64,000 nt of DNA, from NCBI GenBank assembly GCA_050953405.1, contig JBMNMP010000003.1:62001-126000 (forward strand), read 5' to 3'. Of this stretch, positions 1 through 8,035 are shown piece by piece. A model generated the notes under the pieces. That model ran no database searches. It was not told the DNA's origin and saw nothing but the letters and a program-made list of their open reading frames with translations. This DNA comes from RUG100 sp050953405 (lineage in GTDB: Bacteria > Bacillota > Clostridia > Peptostreptococcales > Anaerovoracaceae). Numbering within the stretch: position 1 is the first letter of the stretch; each line of letters begins with the position of its first letter. The position numbers and the translations under genes were made by a program.

Positions 1-381
1 TTCATGCTGGCGCCGGGGAGGAAGATCGGCATACCGGCTCACGAGCTGGCCATGATGATGACCATAGCGCTGCGCTTCATACCGACACTGCTGGAGGAGA
101 CCGACAAGATCATGAAGGCACAGCAGGCCAGGGGCGCGGACTTTGAGACCGGCAACATCTTTCGGCGGGCAAAGCACCTGATACCGATACTGGTGCCCCT
201 GTTCATCAGCGCGTTCCGGATAGCCAGTGATATGGCCATGGCCATGGAAGCCAGGTGTTATCACGGCGGTGAGGGGCGCACGCGCATGAACGCCATGAAG
301 ATGGAGAAGAGAGACGCCGCAGCCATTGTGCTGATTGTTTTGTTTATTGCGGGTATTATTTTAGAGAGGCTATTTTTATGA
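1..381 (+). CDS. ecfT: ECF transporter transmembrane subunit EcfT, C-terminal part
   Basis: The reading frame is open from the first base of the window, so the N-terminus lies outside. The visible 126 codons carry the two cytoplasmic coupling-helix signatures of EcfT: QARGADFETGN and, 42 residues later, EARCYHGGEGRT. In this family the Ala-Arg-Gly/Cys motifs transmit ATP hydrolysis from the EcfA ATPases to the substrate-binding S component. A last hydrophobic helix closes the protein. The stop overlaps the start of the next gene by 4 nt, so the two are translationally coupled. The EcfA genes must lie upstream, outside the window. Confidence 0.9.
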   Translation, partial: FMLAPGRKIGIPAHELAMMMTIALRFIPTLLEETDKIMKAQQARGADFETGNIFRRAKHLIPILVPLFISAFRIASDMAMAMEARCYHGGEGRTRMNAMKMEKRDAAAIVLIVLFIAGIILERLFL

Positions 382-842
382 AAACAAAATTTCTGGTACA
401 GGCTGCCATCATAGCGGCGGTATATGCTGTATTGACCATTGTGTTAGCTCCGATCAGCTACGGACCGATGCAGGTCCGCATTTCCGAGGCGCTGACCATA
501 CTGCCGGCGTTCACGCCGGCCGCGATACCGGGACTGCTGATAGGCTGTGTTATCGCAAACTGCTTCAGCCCGGTGGGCATCGTGGATGTTATCTTCGGGT
601 CGCTGGCCACACTGATCGCAGCTGTCTTCAGTTACAAGCTGCGCAGATGGGACTGGCTGATCCCGCTGCCGCCGGTAGTTGCCAACGGTGTCATCGTCGG
701 CTGCGTGCTCCACTTTGCTTATGGGGTGCCTAATCTGGCTGCCTGCATGGGCTGGGTGGCACTGGGCGAACTGATAGCCTGCTATGCCATCGGACTGCCG
801 CTGATCAAGCTGCTGAAGAAGCGGAAAGGTATTTTCGAATGA
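378..842 (+). CDS. queT: QueT family queuosine-precursor ECF transporter S component
   Basis: A 154-residue, highly hydrophobic protein with about five to six membrane helices. It contains the family pattern APISYGPMQVRISEAL near residues 25-40 and a conserved CVIANCFSPVG stretch around residue 60. QueT proteins are membrane S components that capture queuosine precursors (queuine/preQ1-type bases) for tRNA modification and dock on an EcfAAT module. The ATG overlaps the ecfT stop (ATGA), and its own stop overlaps trmB by 4 nt. The direct fusion to ecfT in one operon suggests the module may be shared with or devoted to this S component. No room exists for a preQ1 riboswitch directly before it. 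Confidence 0.85.
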   Translation: MKTKFLVQAAIIAAVYAVLTIVLAPISYGPMQVRISEALTILPAFTPAAIPGLLIGCVIANCFSPVGIVDVIFGSLATLIAAVFSYKLRRWDWLIPLPPVVANGVIVGCVLHFAYGVPNLAACMGWVALGELIACYAIGLPLIKLLKKRKGIFE

Positions 843-1492
843 GACAGAGGCGACTGAGAGACCTTGATGAAAGGATGGAAGCTTTTGGAGGACGCATGGT
901 TTCCGAAGCCCGGGAACTGCGGGGCCGCTGGCTGGATCACCTCAGCCGGCAGGCGGGACGCCCGCTGCAGGAACTGTACCTTGAACTCGGATGCGGCAAG
1001 GGCCGCTTTGTGATCACTCATGCACTGGAAGAGGTAGACGCGGGATTTGTGGCCGTTGACGGACAGCTGTCGGTAGCCATACTGACGGCGGAGAGCCTGA
1101 TCAATGCCGGAGCTGACAATGTGGCGCTGATCGGCGACTATATCAACGATATCCGCGAATATTTTGCGGCTGGAGAGCTGGACGGCATCTATCTCAACTT
1201 TTCAGACCCCTGGCCCAAGGTGCGCCATGCCAGGAGGAGGCTGACATACCGGGATCGTCTGGCGAGATATGCGGAAGTGCTCAAGCCGGGAGGGTTTGTA
1301 GAGTTCAAGACAGACAACGATGACTTTTATCAGTTCACGTTGAAAGAAATAGAGGCCTGCGGTTTTGAGGTGCAGGAGAGCACTACCGATCTGCACAGCA
1401 CAGGATTCGAAAGCGCAAGGTTCACTACCGAGTACGAAGAAAAATTTTCTTCGCGCGGGAAGAATATAAGCTATGTTAAATTCACTGTATGA
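839..1492 (+). CDS. trmB: tRNA (guanine-N7-)-methyltransferase TrmB
   Basis: A 217-residue class I SAM-dependent methyltransferase that makes m7G46 in tRNA variable loops. The SAM-binding loop LELGCGKGRF sits at about residues 49-58. The diagnostic NFSDPWPKVRHARRRL block, typical of TrmB, is at about residues 120-135. The ORF starts with an ATG overlapping the queT stop and ends just before the aminotransferase. With queT this forms a short tRNA-modification-related cluster. Length and motifs agree with the single-domain bacterial family. Confidence 0.93.
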   Translation: MRQRRLRDLDERMEAFGGRMVSEARELRGRWLDHLSRQAGRPLQELYLELGCGKGRFVITHALEEVDAGFVAVDGQLSVAILTAESLINAGADNVALIGDYINDIREYFAAGELDGIYLNFSDPWPKVRHARRRLTYRDRLARYAEVLKPGGFVEFKTDNDDFYQFTLKEIEACGFEVQESTTDLHSTGFESARFTTEYEEKFSSRGKNISYVKFTV

Positions 1493-1509
1493 AATACGGA
1501 GGTAATAAT

Positions 1510-2736
1510 ATGATTTTTGCACAGGAAAACAAGAGACAGATACCCAAGCAGGATAAAATTTTCGGGATCAGCGGCAGGGCTGATGCTATGATCGCAGAGA
1601 AGGGAAAGAAAGCCGTTGTCAAGGCGACTATCGGTGCTCTGCTCGACGACGAGGGAGATCTGATAGTGCTCAGTTCCGTACTCGATGCCTTAAAGCAGCT
1701 GAAACCGTCGGACTATGCAGCTTATGCCCCGATCGGCGGCACCGCGGAATTCAAGGAAGCTGTTCAGAGGGCGGCTTTCGGAGCCAATTTCAAACCGACG
1801 CGCCACACGGCGGTATGCGCAACGCCGGGCGGCACCGGCGCGATCAGGAATACGATTTCAAACTACTCGCAGCCGGGAGATAAAGTGCTGACGTCCGACT
1901 GGTACTGGGCACCGTACAAAACTATTTCCCAGGAGATCGGCAGGGACATAGATACATATGAACTGTTTGACGCTGACGGCAAGTTCAACATCGCGGGCTT
2001 CGGCGAGAAGGTCAGGAGTCTGACAAAAGCTCAGGGAAGACTGGTGATCCTGCTCAACACCCCGGCGCACAACCCTACAGGTTATTCATTGACTGATGAA
2101 GACTGGGACGGAGTGGTCAAGGTCCTCAATGAAGCCGGAAAGGACGGAAAGATCGCACTCTTTGTGGATGCTGCATATATCGACTTTGCCGGTGATGAAG
2201 AGGAATACAGGAGCTTCCTGCCAAAGCTGGAACAGCTGGATGAGACAGTGCTGCCTGTTATCGGATACAGTGCCAGCAAAACTCTGACACTTTACGGCAT
2301 GAGGTGCGGAGCCATGATATGCCTGGCGCCGACTGCGGAGATCGCGGAAGAGTTCAAGCAGGTAACTGAGTTCTCATCGCGCGGCACGTGGTCGAACTGC
2401 GTTCGCGCTGCACAGACAGTACTCGCGAAGATTTACAACGATCCGCAGCTGATGGAAAAGGTCGGCGCCGAGAGAGAAAAGTACAGGAACATGCTGATCT
2501 CCCGCGGGAGGACTTTTGAAAAGGCTCTGCGTGCAGAGGGTCTCGAGAACGTACCCTTCGATGCCGGCTTTTTCACATGCATAGCCTCGGATGATCCGGA
2601 CGCAGTCAGTGAAGAACTGGCCGGAGAGGGCATCTTCGTAGTGCCCCTGGCAAAGGGAGTCCGCATTTCGGTGGCTTCGATATCGGAGGAAAAGTGCGTT
2701 CGCGCAGCTAAGGCCATCGCCAGGGTGATGAAGTAA
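1510..2736 (+). CDS. class I/II aminotransferase (PLP-dependent)
   Basis: A 408-residue fold-type I aminotransferase. HNPTG, which contacts the cofactor, lies near residue 180. YSASKTLTLYGMR around residues 253-265 holds the probable Schiff-base lysine (Lys257). The overall pattern resembles aspartate/aromatic amino acid aminotransferases, but the substrate cannot be read from sequence. An in-frame ATG at 1489 overlaps the trmB stop. I prefer 1510 because GGAGGT at 1498-1503 lies 6 nt before it and would be inside the gene otherwise. It is the last gene of the upstream cluster. Confidence 0.85.
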   Translation: MIFAQENKRQIPKQDKIFGISGRADAMIAEKGKKAVVKATIGALLDDEGDLIVLSSVLDALKQLKPSDYAAYAPIGGTAEFKEAVQRAAFGANFKPTRHTAVCATPGGTGAIRNTISNYSQPGDKVLTSDWYWAPYKTISQEIGRDIDTYELFDADGKFNIAGFGEKVRSLTKAQGRLVILLNTPAHNPTGYSLTDEDWDGVVKVLNEAGKDGKIALFVDAAYIDFAGDEEEYRSFLPKLEQLDETVLPVIGYSASKTLTLYGMRCGAMICLAPTAEIAEEFKQVTEFSSRGTWSNCVRAAQTVLAKIYNDPQLMEKVGAEREKYRNMLISRGRTFEKALRAEGLENVPFDAGFFTCIASDDPDAVSEELAGEGIFVVPLAKGVRISVASISEEKCVRAAKAIARVMK

Positions 2737-2743
2737 ATTCGCC

Positions 2744-2772
2744 TTGCGGAATCAATAGCTATATCGTATAAT
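2744..2772 (+). promoter_or_regulatory. sigma-A promoter for tRNA-Gly
   Basis: TTGCGG at 2744-2749 and TATAAT at 2767-2772 are separated by exactly 17 nt, starting right after the aminotransferase stop. The transcript would begin about 36 nt before the mature tRNA. Confidence 0.7.
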
Positions 2773-2780
2773 AAATATTG

Positions 2781-2807
2781 CCTGCGGAGCGCGAGACGTC
2801 CCGCAGG
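2781..2807 (+). other. stem-loop in the tRNA-Gly leader
   Basis: CCTGCGG at 2781-2787 pairs with CCGCAGG at 2801-2807 around a 13-nt loop. It lies between the promoter and the tRNA 5' end, so it would be in the 5' trailer removed by RNase P. There is no T-run, so it is not an intrinsic terminator. Function unknown. Confidence 0.5.
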
Positions 2808-2815
2808 CACATCGC

Positions 2816-2889
2816 GCGGATGTGGTTCAATGGTAGAATTCCGGCTTCCCAAGCCGGCGACGCGGGTTCGATTCCCGTCATCCGCTCCA
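2816..2889 (+). tRNA. tRNA-Gly (anticodon CCC)
   Basis: The acceptor stem GCGGATG pairs with CATCCGC at 2879-2885, followed by discriminator T and an encoded CCA. The anticodon loop TTCCCAA gives anticodon CCC, reading GGG. The T-loop GGTTCGATTC is canonical. The tRNA stands alone with its own promoter. Confidence 0.95.
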
Positions 2890-2923
2890 GATAAATATGG
2901 AAAACAGGCATTTTTCAATCCCT

Positions 2924-2954
2924 CACTGTTTCCGGCAACGGTGGCGGATTTTTT
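2924..2954 (+). terminator. possible terminator after tRNA-Gly
   Basis: CACTGTT (2924-2930) pairs with AACGGTG (2937-2943) with one wobble. After five more bases there is a run of six T (2949-2954). The gap between stem and T-run makes this a weak candidate. Confidence 0.35.
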
Positions 2955-2999
2955 ATTTGAAGGTGAACGGGAATAGAAAAGAAAGCCGGCATCAGGCAC

Positions 3000-3028
3000 T
3001 TGACATATATTTCCAGTAATAGTATTAT
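3000..3028 (+). promoter_or_regulatory. promoter of the PC4-like gene
   Basis: A perfect -35 TTGACA at 3000-3005 and TATTAT at 3023-3028, with 17-nt spacing, lie about 44 nt before the chosen start codon. Confidence 0.75.
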
Positions 3029-3071
3029 ATAACTAATTCGAAGAGTGAATAAGAAAGAAAGGAGAGAGGCG

Positions 3072-3350
3072 ATGGCATCAAACGAACACGAGATCACCTA
3101 TGACATCCATGACCACATCGGCGTGATCAAAGCTTACAACAGCGGATGGCAGAAGGAGCTGAACATCATTGCCTGGAACAATGGCAATCCCAAGTATGAC
3201 ATACGCGAATGGGACATGAAACACGAGCACATGACCAGGGGTATCACGCTTAACGCTGAAGAGATGGAACAGCTCTACCGGCTGATGGATGGTATGGATT
3301 TCAAAATCAAAAGAACAGAAGACGCGGGCGCTGAGGCTGAAGAGGCCTGA
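3072..3350 (+). CDS. YdbC/PC4-like single-stranded DNA-binding protein
   Basis: A 92-residue protein. The central block GWQKELNIIAWNNGNPKYDIREW followed by GITLNAEEMEQL matches the bacterial YdbC branch of the PC4 (transcriptional coactivator p15) fold, which binds single-stranded DNA as a homodimer. The Ala/Glu tail after residue 80 is probably disordered. I start at 3072 because AGGAGAG at 3060-3066 is well placed for it. An upstream in-frame ATG at 3045 would put that site inside the gene. It stands alone between its promoter and an inverted repeat. Its cellular role is not deducible here. Confidence 0.8.
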   Translation: MASNEHEITYDIHDHIGVIKAYNSGWQKELNIIAWNNGNPKYDIREWDMKHEHMTRGITLNAEEMEQLYRLMDGMDFKIKRTEDAGAEAEEA

Positions 3351-3407
3351 GCGCGTGAAAAGAAGAACTCTGGAGTATCATTACCTGATACAGTCCCTCA
3401 CACACAT

Positions 3408-3437
3408 TAGACGGTATAACATTTGCTATACCGTCTA
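3408..3437 (+). promoter_or_regulatory. 11-bp perfect inverted repeat: operator or terminator
   Basis: TAGACGGTATA at 3408-3418 and TATACCGTCTA at 3427-3437 are perfect complements around an 8-nt spacer. There is no T-run after it. The right arm overlaps the -35 of the promoter for the next gene, so an operator is at least as likely as a terminator. Confidence 0.55.
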
Positions 3438-3452
3438 TTACTGTGTTATACT
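3423..3452 (+). promoter_or_regulatory. promoter of the nucleoside kinase gene
   Basis: TTGCTA (3423-3428) and TATACT (3447-3452) with 18-nt spacing lie 38 nt before the start codon. The -35 is embedded in the inverted repeat at 3408-3437. Confidence 0.55.
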
Positions 3453-3490
3453 GAAGTCTACACCCGTTGCGCTACAATGGAGGAATATGT

Positions 3491-5155
3491 ATGAAGATCG
3501 AACTGAAACTGAGTCAGGATCACCAGTACAAAACTGAAGAAGTGGAGCCTGGGATCACCATTGAAGAAGTTTACCGTCGTCATCAGGACGAGCTGGAACT
3601 GCCGGTGATTTCGGCCAGGAGAGACCACAAAATAGAGGACATGACCAGCAGCCTGGACAAACCATGCAAACTGGAGCTGGTCGACATCCGTGATCAGGCA
3701 GCCAAACTGATGTATCAGCACAGTCTCACGCTGGCTTACCTCAAGGCTGTCGAAGATGTCATGGGCAGGGTCGAAGTGGAGATCATGAACTCGCTGGGCA
3801 ATGGGCTGTATACCGAGATAAGGAGCAGGATCCCGGTGACTGCAGAGCAGATCAGCAGGATATCAGACCGCATGCACGAAATGGTGGCCGAGGACATCCC
3901 CTACAAAAGGATCGTTATCGATCGTGAAGAGGGTGTGCGCCTGCTGGCGGAGCGCGGTCTGTTCGAAAAAATACGTCTCATCGAAGCTTCACCGGAGGTG
4001 AAAGAGCTGGAGTTCTACAGCCTCGACGGCTTTGTGAACTTCTTCTACGGGCTCATGGTACCCTCGACCGGGTACCTCTACGATTTTGAGGTCAGGAAGT
4101 ACAAGAACGGTGTCATGCTGAGGCATCCCCATGTGAACAGCCCGCGAGGCGTTCCGGAGTTCAAGGATGACAGAAAGCTGTACGCGGCTTTCCATGAGAT
4201 AGAAAGATGGCACGATATGCAGGACATCCACTTTGTGATGGATCTCAACGACAAGCTGGCTGCAGGGGAGACCAGGGGAATCATTCTGCTCTCTGAGGCT
4301 CTGCACCAGAAAAATCTGGTGGAGATCGCGTCGGACATAATGAAGCAGAAGAAGCGCATCATACTCATAGCGGGACCGTCTTCTTCCGGAAAGACTACAT
4401 TTGCAAGGAAGCTGTGCATACAGCTGATGGTAGGCGGCCTGAAGCCGGTCTACATGGGCACAGACGACTATTTTGTGGAGCGTGAGGACACCCCGAAGGA
4501 CGAACACGGTGATCCGGACTATGAAGACCTGCAGGCGGTGGATGTCGATCTGTTCAACAGACAGATGAACGATCTGCTGGAGGGAAAAGAGGTAGATCTG
4601 CCGACTTTTAACTTTATGACGGGGCACAAGGAATACGGCAGGAGGCGGATGAAGCTGAACCGCAACCAGCCGATAATCATCGAAGGCATACATGCGCTCA
4701 ACGACAAGCTGACGCCGCTGATCCACTACGATGAGAAGTACCGCATATATATCAGTCCGCTGACACCGCTCAACATCGATATGCACAACAGGATATCGGA
4801 GACCGATGCCAGGATGCTGAGACGCCTGGTGCGTGACAACAAATACCGCGGCCACAGCGCTGCGGAGACCATCAGGACATGGCCCAAGGTCAGGGCGGGT
4901 GAAGACAAGAACATCTTCCCGTATAACAGCAAGGCCGACGTCTTCTTCAACTCAGCCCACATCTACGAGCTGGGAGTGCTCAAAAAGTACGCCGTGCCGC
5001 TGCTGCAGGAGATAACTCCTGATCAGGAAGAGTACAGCGAAGCCGTGAGGATGCTGCAGTTCCTCAGGTTCTTCCGCACTATAGATGCAGACGAGATGAT
5101 CAGCAACGAGTCAATACTGAGAGAATTCATCGGCGGGAGTATTTTCGTCGATTGA
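3491..5155 (+). CDS. nucleoside kinase: TGS / ThrRS-like N-region fused to a uridine-kinase domain
   Basis: A 554-residue multidomain protein. Residues 1-60 resemble a TGS domain, followed to about residue 270 by a threonyl-tRNA-synthetase-like editing region. The C-terminal half is a P-loop phosphoribulokinase/uridine kinase domain with Walker A GPSSSGKTTFA at about residue 294 and the phosphate-acceptor region MGTDDYFVERE. Proteins of this architecture are annotated as nucleoside kinases; the true substrate is uncertain. The start at 3491 is chosen because GGAGG ends about 8 nt upstream. A probable pseudouridine kinase follows after 25 nt, pointing to nucleoside salvage. Confidence 0.85.
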   Translation: MKIELKLSQDHQYKTEEVEPGITIEEVYRRHQDELELPVISARRDHKIEDMTSSLDKPCKLELVDIRDQAAKLMYQHSLTLAYLKAVEDVMGRVEVEIMNSLGNGLYTEIRSRIPVTAEQISRISDRMHEMVAEDIPYKRIVIDREEGVRLLAERGLFEKIRLIEASPEVKELEFYSLDGFVNFFYGLMVPSTGYLYDFEVRKYKNGVMLRHPHVNSPRGVPEFKDDRKLYAAFHEIERWHDMQDIHFVMDLNDKLAAGETRGIILLSEALHQKNLVEIASDIMKQKKRIILIAGPSSSGKTTFARKLCIQLMVGGLKPVYMGTDDYFVEREDTPKDEHGDPDYEDLQAVDVDLFNRQMNDLLEGKEVDLPTFNFMTGHKEYGRRRMKLNRNQPIIIEGIHALNDKLTPLIHYDEKYRIYISPLTPLNIDMHNRISETDARMLRRLVRDNKYRGHSAAETIRTWPKVRAGEDKNIFPYNSKADVFFNSAHIYELGVLKKYAVPLLQEITPDQEEYSEAVRMLQFLRFFRTIDADEMISNESILREFIGGSIFVD

Positions 5156-5180
5156 AAAATATAAAAAAGCGAGGAGCAAA

Positions 5181-6095
5181 ATGAACAAGAATAAAATATC
5201 CGTAATCGGAGGAATCAACGTAGAGCTGACCAGCAACCCGTACGGGCAGCTGGTGCAGGGGGCTCAGAACCCCGGTAAGCTGTCGATGAAGATGAGCGGC
5301 AGCGGCAGGAACATAGCGGTGAATCTGGCCCGCATGGGTGTGGATACCAGCTTTGTGACCAGGAGCGGAGACGACTTTCCGGCCAAGGCTGCTATAGACG
5401 AACTGGCTGCTCTGGGTGCTGATGTTTCCAAGGTGATCTTCGATGCCGAGGAAAACACTCCGGCGGCAATGCAGATATTGAACATAGTAGACGGACTGGA
5501 GATGGCTTTCGGCAATGCCGATGTGCTGGACAAAATCGACAAAGAGCTGCTGTCACAGGCGATGGACACACTCAGGGATTCGGCGATCGTCAGTGTAGAT
5601 GCCAACGTCAGCGGAGAGACGCTCGACTTCCTGTTTGAAGAACTGGGCGATGTGCCCCTCTTTCTGGATCCGGCCGGGGCGGAGAAAGCCGAAGCTCTGC
5701 ACGATGTGATCGGCAAATTCTATATGATCGCGCCGAACAGGGCAGAGGCGGAGAAGATCTCGGGACTGCCGATACTCAGCGGTGAGGAACTGATGACGGC
5801 GGGACAGTGGTTCAGCGATCAGGGCGTAGAGCGCGTCTTCATCACACTTGCAGGCGGCGGAGTATACTACAACCATAACGGCCAGGGTGTACTGCAGCAG
5901 CCCGGTGATGTGAACCTGGTCGACAAGAGGGGAGCCGGAGATGCGTTCTCTGCGGCACTGCTCTATGCGCACACTCAGGGCCTCGATATGGATGAGATGG
6001 CCAAGATGGCAATGGCAGCGGCAGCTATTGCGGCTGAAAGTCCTGAAATGGCCAGTGACAAACTGTCTCTGGAGGCCATTAGATCACGTATGTAG
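5181..6095 (+). CDS. PfkB-family kinase, probable pseudouridine kinase
   Basis: A 304-residue ribokinase-fold enzyme. The N-terminal VIGGINVEL strand, NPGKLSMKMSGSGRNIAVNLARMG and the anion-hole motif RGAGDAF (Gly251-Asp254, Asp being the catalytic base) define PfkB kinases. The NPGK...GRNIA pattern and the N-terminal VIGGINVEL resemble pseudouridine kinases (PsuK/YeiC) more than fructokinases. No winged-helix domain precedes it, and no pseudouridine-5'-phosphate glycosidase gene is in the window. It follows the nucleoside kinase by 25 nt with its own AGGAG, so the two likely share a transcript. Family assignment is firm, substrate is inference. Confidence 0.8.
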   Translation: MNKNKISVIGGINVELTSNPYGQLVQGAQNPGKLSMKMSGSGRNIAVNLARMGVDTSFVTRSGDDFPAKAAIDELAALGADVSKVIFDAEENTPAAMQILNIVDGLEMAFGNADVLDKIDKELLSQAMDTLRDSAIVSVDANVSGETLDFLFEELGDVPLFLDPAGAEKAEALHDVIGKFYMIAPNRAEAEKISGLPILSGEELMTAGQWFSDQGVERVFITLAGGGVYYNHNGQGVLQQPGDVNLVDKRGAGDAFSAALLYAHTQGLDMDEMAKMAMAAAAIAAESPEMASDKLSLEAIRSRM

Positions 6096-6236
6096 TGACT
6101 CTTTTGGCTTTGAGGCACAAAAGAAAAGGAAACGCTCGGTAGCGTGTACGCGGGGCTGGCCCCTAAAAGCTTGAAAACACGCGATTTATCAGACGATTTT
6201 AGGCGGAAATTCTGTGAACTTTTTTTGAAAAGAGTA

Positions 6237-6265
6237 TTGCATTATTTCCGCCGTTGTTTTATAAT
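6237..6265 (+). promoter_or_regulatory. promoter of the S10 ribosomal protein operon
   Basis: TTGCAT at 6237-6242 and TATAAT at 6260-6265 with 17-nt spacing. The transcript would start near 6272, giving a leader of about 94 nt before rpsJ. Confidence 0.75.
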
Positions 6266-6333
6266 CAAAAAGATTGCGATATTGCGTAGAAGTGGGAAGT
6301 TGCTGAGCTATCAGGTAATTTCCACCGAGAATT

Positions 6334-6352
6334 GTCCCCGCTGGACGGGGGC
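6334..6352 (+). other. stem-loop in the S10 operon leader
   Basis: GTCCCCG (6334-6340) pairs with CGGGGGC (6346-6352) with one wobble, loop CTGGA, just before the rpsJ ribosome binding site. It might modulate rpsJ translation; no direct evidence. Confidence 0.45.
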
Positions 6353-6365
6353 GAAGGAGAAAAAA

Positions 6366-6677
6366 ATGAGCGAATTACAGAAAATCAGAATCAAACTGAA
6401 AGCTTATGACCACGCACTGCTGGATCAGAGTGCGGCAAAAATCGTGGAGACCGCGAAGGGCACGGGTGCCGAAGTATCCGGACCGATTCCGCTCCCCACA
6501 GAAAAAGAAGTTGTTACGATCTTGAGAGCCGTCCACAAATACAAGGACTCCAGAGAACAGTTCGAGCAGAGAACTCACAAGAGACTGATCGACATCACCA
6601 GCGCAACTGCGAAGACCACTGATGCGCTTACAAAGCTGGAGATGCCCGCGGGCGTTGACATCGAGATCAAATTATAG
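6366..6677 (+). CDS. rpsJ: 30S ribosomal protein S10
   Basis: A 103-residue protein with the S10 hallmarks IRIKLKAYDH at the N-terminus, GPIPLPTEK near residue 40 and EQRTHKRLIDI near residue 60. S10 sits in the 30S head and also partners NusB in rRNA antitermination. AGGAG at 6355-6359 fixes the start; in-frame codons further upstream belong to the leader. It is the first gene of the superoperon that runs without break to rplQ. Confidence 0.97.
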   Translation: MSELQKIRIKLKAYDHALLDQSAAKIVETAKGTGAEVSGPIPLPTEKEVVTILRAVHKYKDSREQFEQRTHKRLIDITSATAKTTDALTKLEMPAGVDIEIKL

Positions 6678-6749
6678 ATCAAAGCGAAAGGGATCTCCCT
6701 TAGTATGACCGCTGGATGCGGTCCGCTGTAAGTAATCAGGAGGTAAAAT

Positions 6750-7385
6750 ATGAAAGCATTACTAGGCAGGAAGATAGGCATGACGCAGATTTTCACGGAG
6801 GCTGGAGAGGTCATTCCGGTGACTGTCATCGAGGCAGCTCCGGGAACAGTGACCCAGGTAAAGACTGTGGAAACCGACGGCTACAACGCTGTACAGGTCG
6901 GATTCGAAGATCAGAAGCCGCAGAGAGTCAACAAGCCGATGACCGGACATTTCGAGAAGGCAGGCGTCAGCACTAAGAAGAACCTGATGGAATTCAGGAC
7001 GGATGAAGACGAGAACTACGAAGTCGGACAGACGATTTCGGTTGCCGACTTCGAAGAAGGCAAAAAGCTGGATGTTACCGGTACTTCAAAAGGTAAGGGT
7101 ACACAGGGCAACATCAAAAGACACGGCCACGCAAGAGGACCTATGAGCCACGGTTCCAAGCACAAGAGACTGGCCGGCGCTCTGGCAGGCGCATCTTATC
7201 CGGGCAGAGTTTTCAAAGGAAACCAGGCTCCGGGAAGAATGGGTCGCGACACTGTAACCGTACAGAACATCGACCTGGTAAAAGTTATTGAAGACAGAAA
7301 CCTCATGCTGCTGAAGGGCGCTGTACCGGGAGGCAAGGGCAGCCTGGTAAGGATCCAGTACGCAGTAAAGGGTCAGGACAAATAG
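6750..7385 (+). CDS. rplC: 50S ribosomal protein L3
   Basis: A 211-residue L3. The N-terminal LGRKIGMTQIF and the central GTSKGKGTQG...RGPMSHGSKHKR segment (loop reaching toward the peptidyl transferase centre) are diagnostic. AGGAGGT stands 6 nt before the ATG. It follows rpsJ after 72 nt and precedes rplD, the usual S10 order. Confidence 0.97.
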   Translation: MKALLGRKIGMTQIFTEAGEVIPVTVIEAAPGTVTQVKTVETDGYNAVQVGFEDQKPQRVNKPMTGHFEKAGVSTKKNLMEFRTDEDENYEVGQTISVADFEEGKKLDVTGTSKGKGTQGNIKRHGHARGPMSHGSKHKRLAGALAGASYPGRVFKGNQAPGRMGRDTVTVQNIDLVKVIEDRNLMLLKGAVPGGKGSLVRIQYAVKGQDK

Positions 7386-7411
7386 GATAGGTTCGAAAGG
7401 AGGACAAGCAA

Positions 7412-8035
7412 ATGGCAACAATGAAAGTGCTAAACATGAGCGGCGCTGAAGCTGGTACAATTGAGCTTAAAGACGAGATCTTCGGCATCGAACCTAACCA
7501 GAACGCAGTTCATGAAATGGTAAAGAACTATCTGGCCAACAGAAGACAGGGCACTCAGTCTGCAAAGACAAGAGCCGAGGTCAGAGGAGGCGGCAGAAAG
7601 CCTTTCAGACAGAAGGGAACAGGTCGTCACAGACAGGGTTCCACCACAGACCCGTCACAGATCGGCGGCGGAATAGTATTCGCACCAAAGCCGAGGAGCT
7701 ACAGATACAAGGTACCCAAGAGTGTCAGAAGACTGGCAATGAAGTCGGCCCTCTCTTCAAAGGTGGCTGAACAGGAAATGATCGTGCTGGACGAGCTGAA
7801 GTTCGACGCTCCAAAGACAAAGGAAATGGTCAAAGTACTGAAGAACGTTAATGCTGACAAGAAAGCTCTGATCGTGACAGCAGAAAAAGATGATAATGTA
7901 GTAAGATCGGCTTCCAACATACCCGGAGTCAGAACGGCTATCGTAACTTCGATGAATGTATATGACATCATCAACCACGCCAGCTTCATCATCACCAAAG
8001 ATGCGATCAGCGTACTCGAGGAGGTGTATTCATAA
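7412..8035 (+). CDS. rplD: 50S ribosomal protein L4
   Basis: A 207-residue L4 with the exit-tunnel loop RGGGRKPFRQKGTGRHRQGS near residues 60-80. In enterobacteria L4 represses its own operon; no equivalent leader structure is evident here. Its TAA overlaps the rplW ATG by one base, implying coupled translation. Confidence 0.97.
   Translation: MATMKVLNMSGAEAGTIELKDEIFGIEPNQNAVHEMVKNYLANRRQGTQSAKTRAEVRGGGRKPFRQKGTGRHRQGSTTDPSQIGGGIVFAPKPRSYRYKVPKSVRRLAMKSALSSKVAEQEMIVLDELKFDAPKTKEMVKVLKNVNADKKALIVTAEKDDNVVRSASNIPGVRTAIVTSMNVYDIINHASFIITKDAISVLEEVYS

Noticed and set aside
378..400. preQ1 riboswitch for queT
   Set aside because: The gene overlaps ecfT, so no leader exists at this position; one could lie upstream of the window.
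1489..1509. ATG 1489 as start of the aminotransferase
   Set aside because: The GGAGGT site for ATG 1510 would lie inside the coding sequence, and the extra seven residues have no family support.
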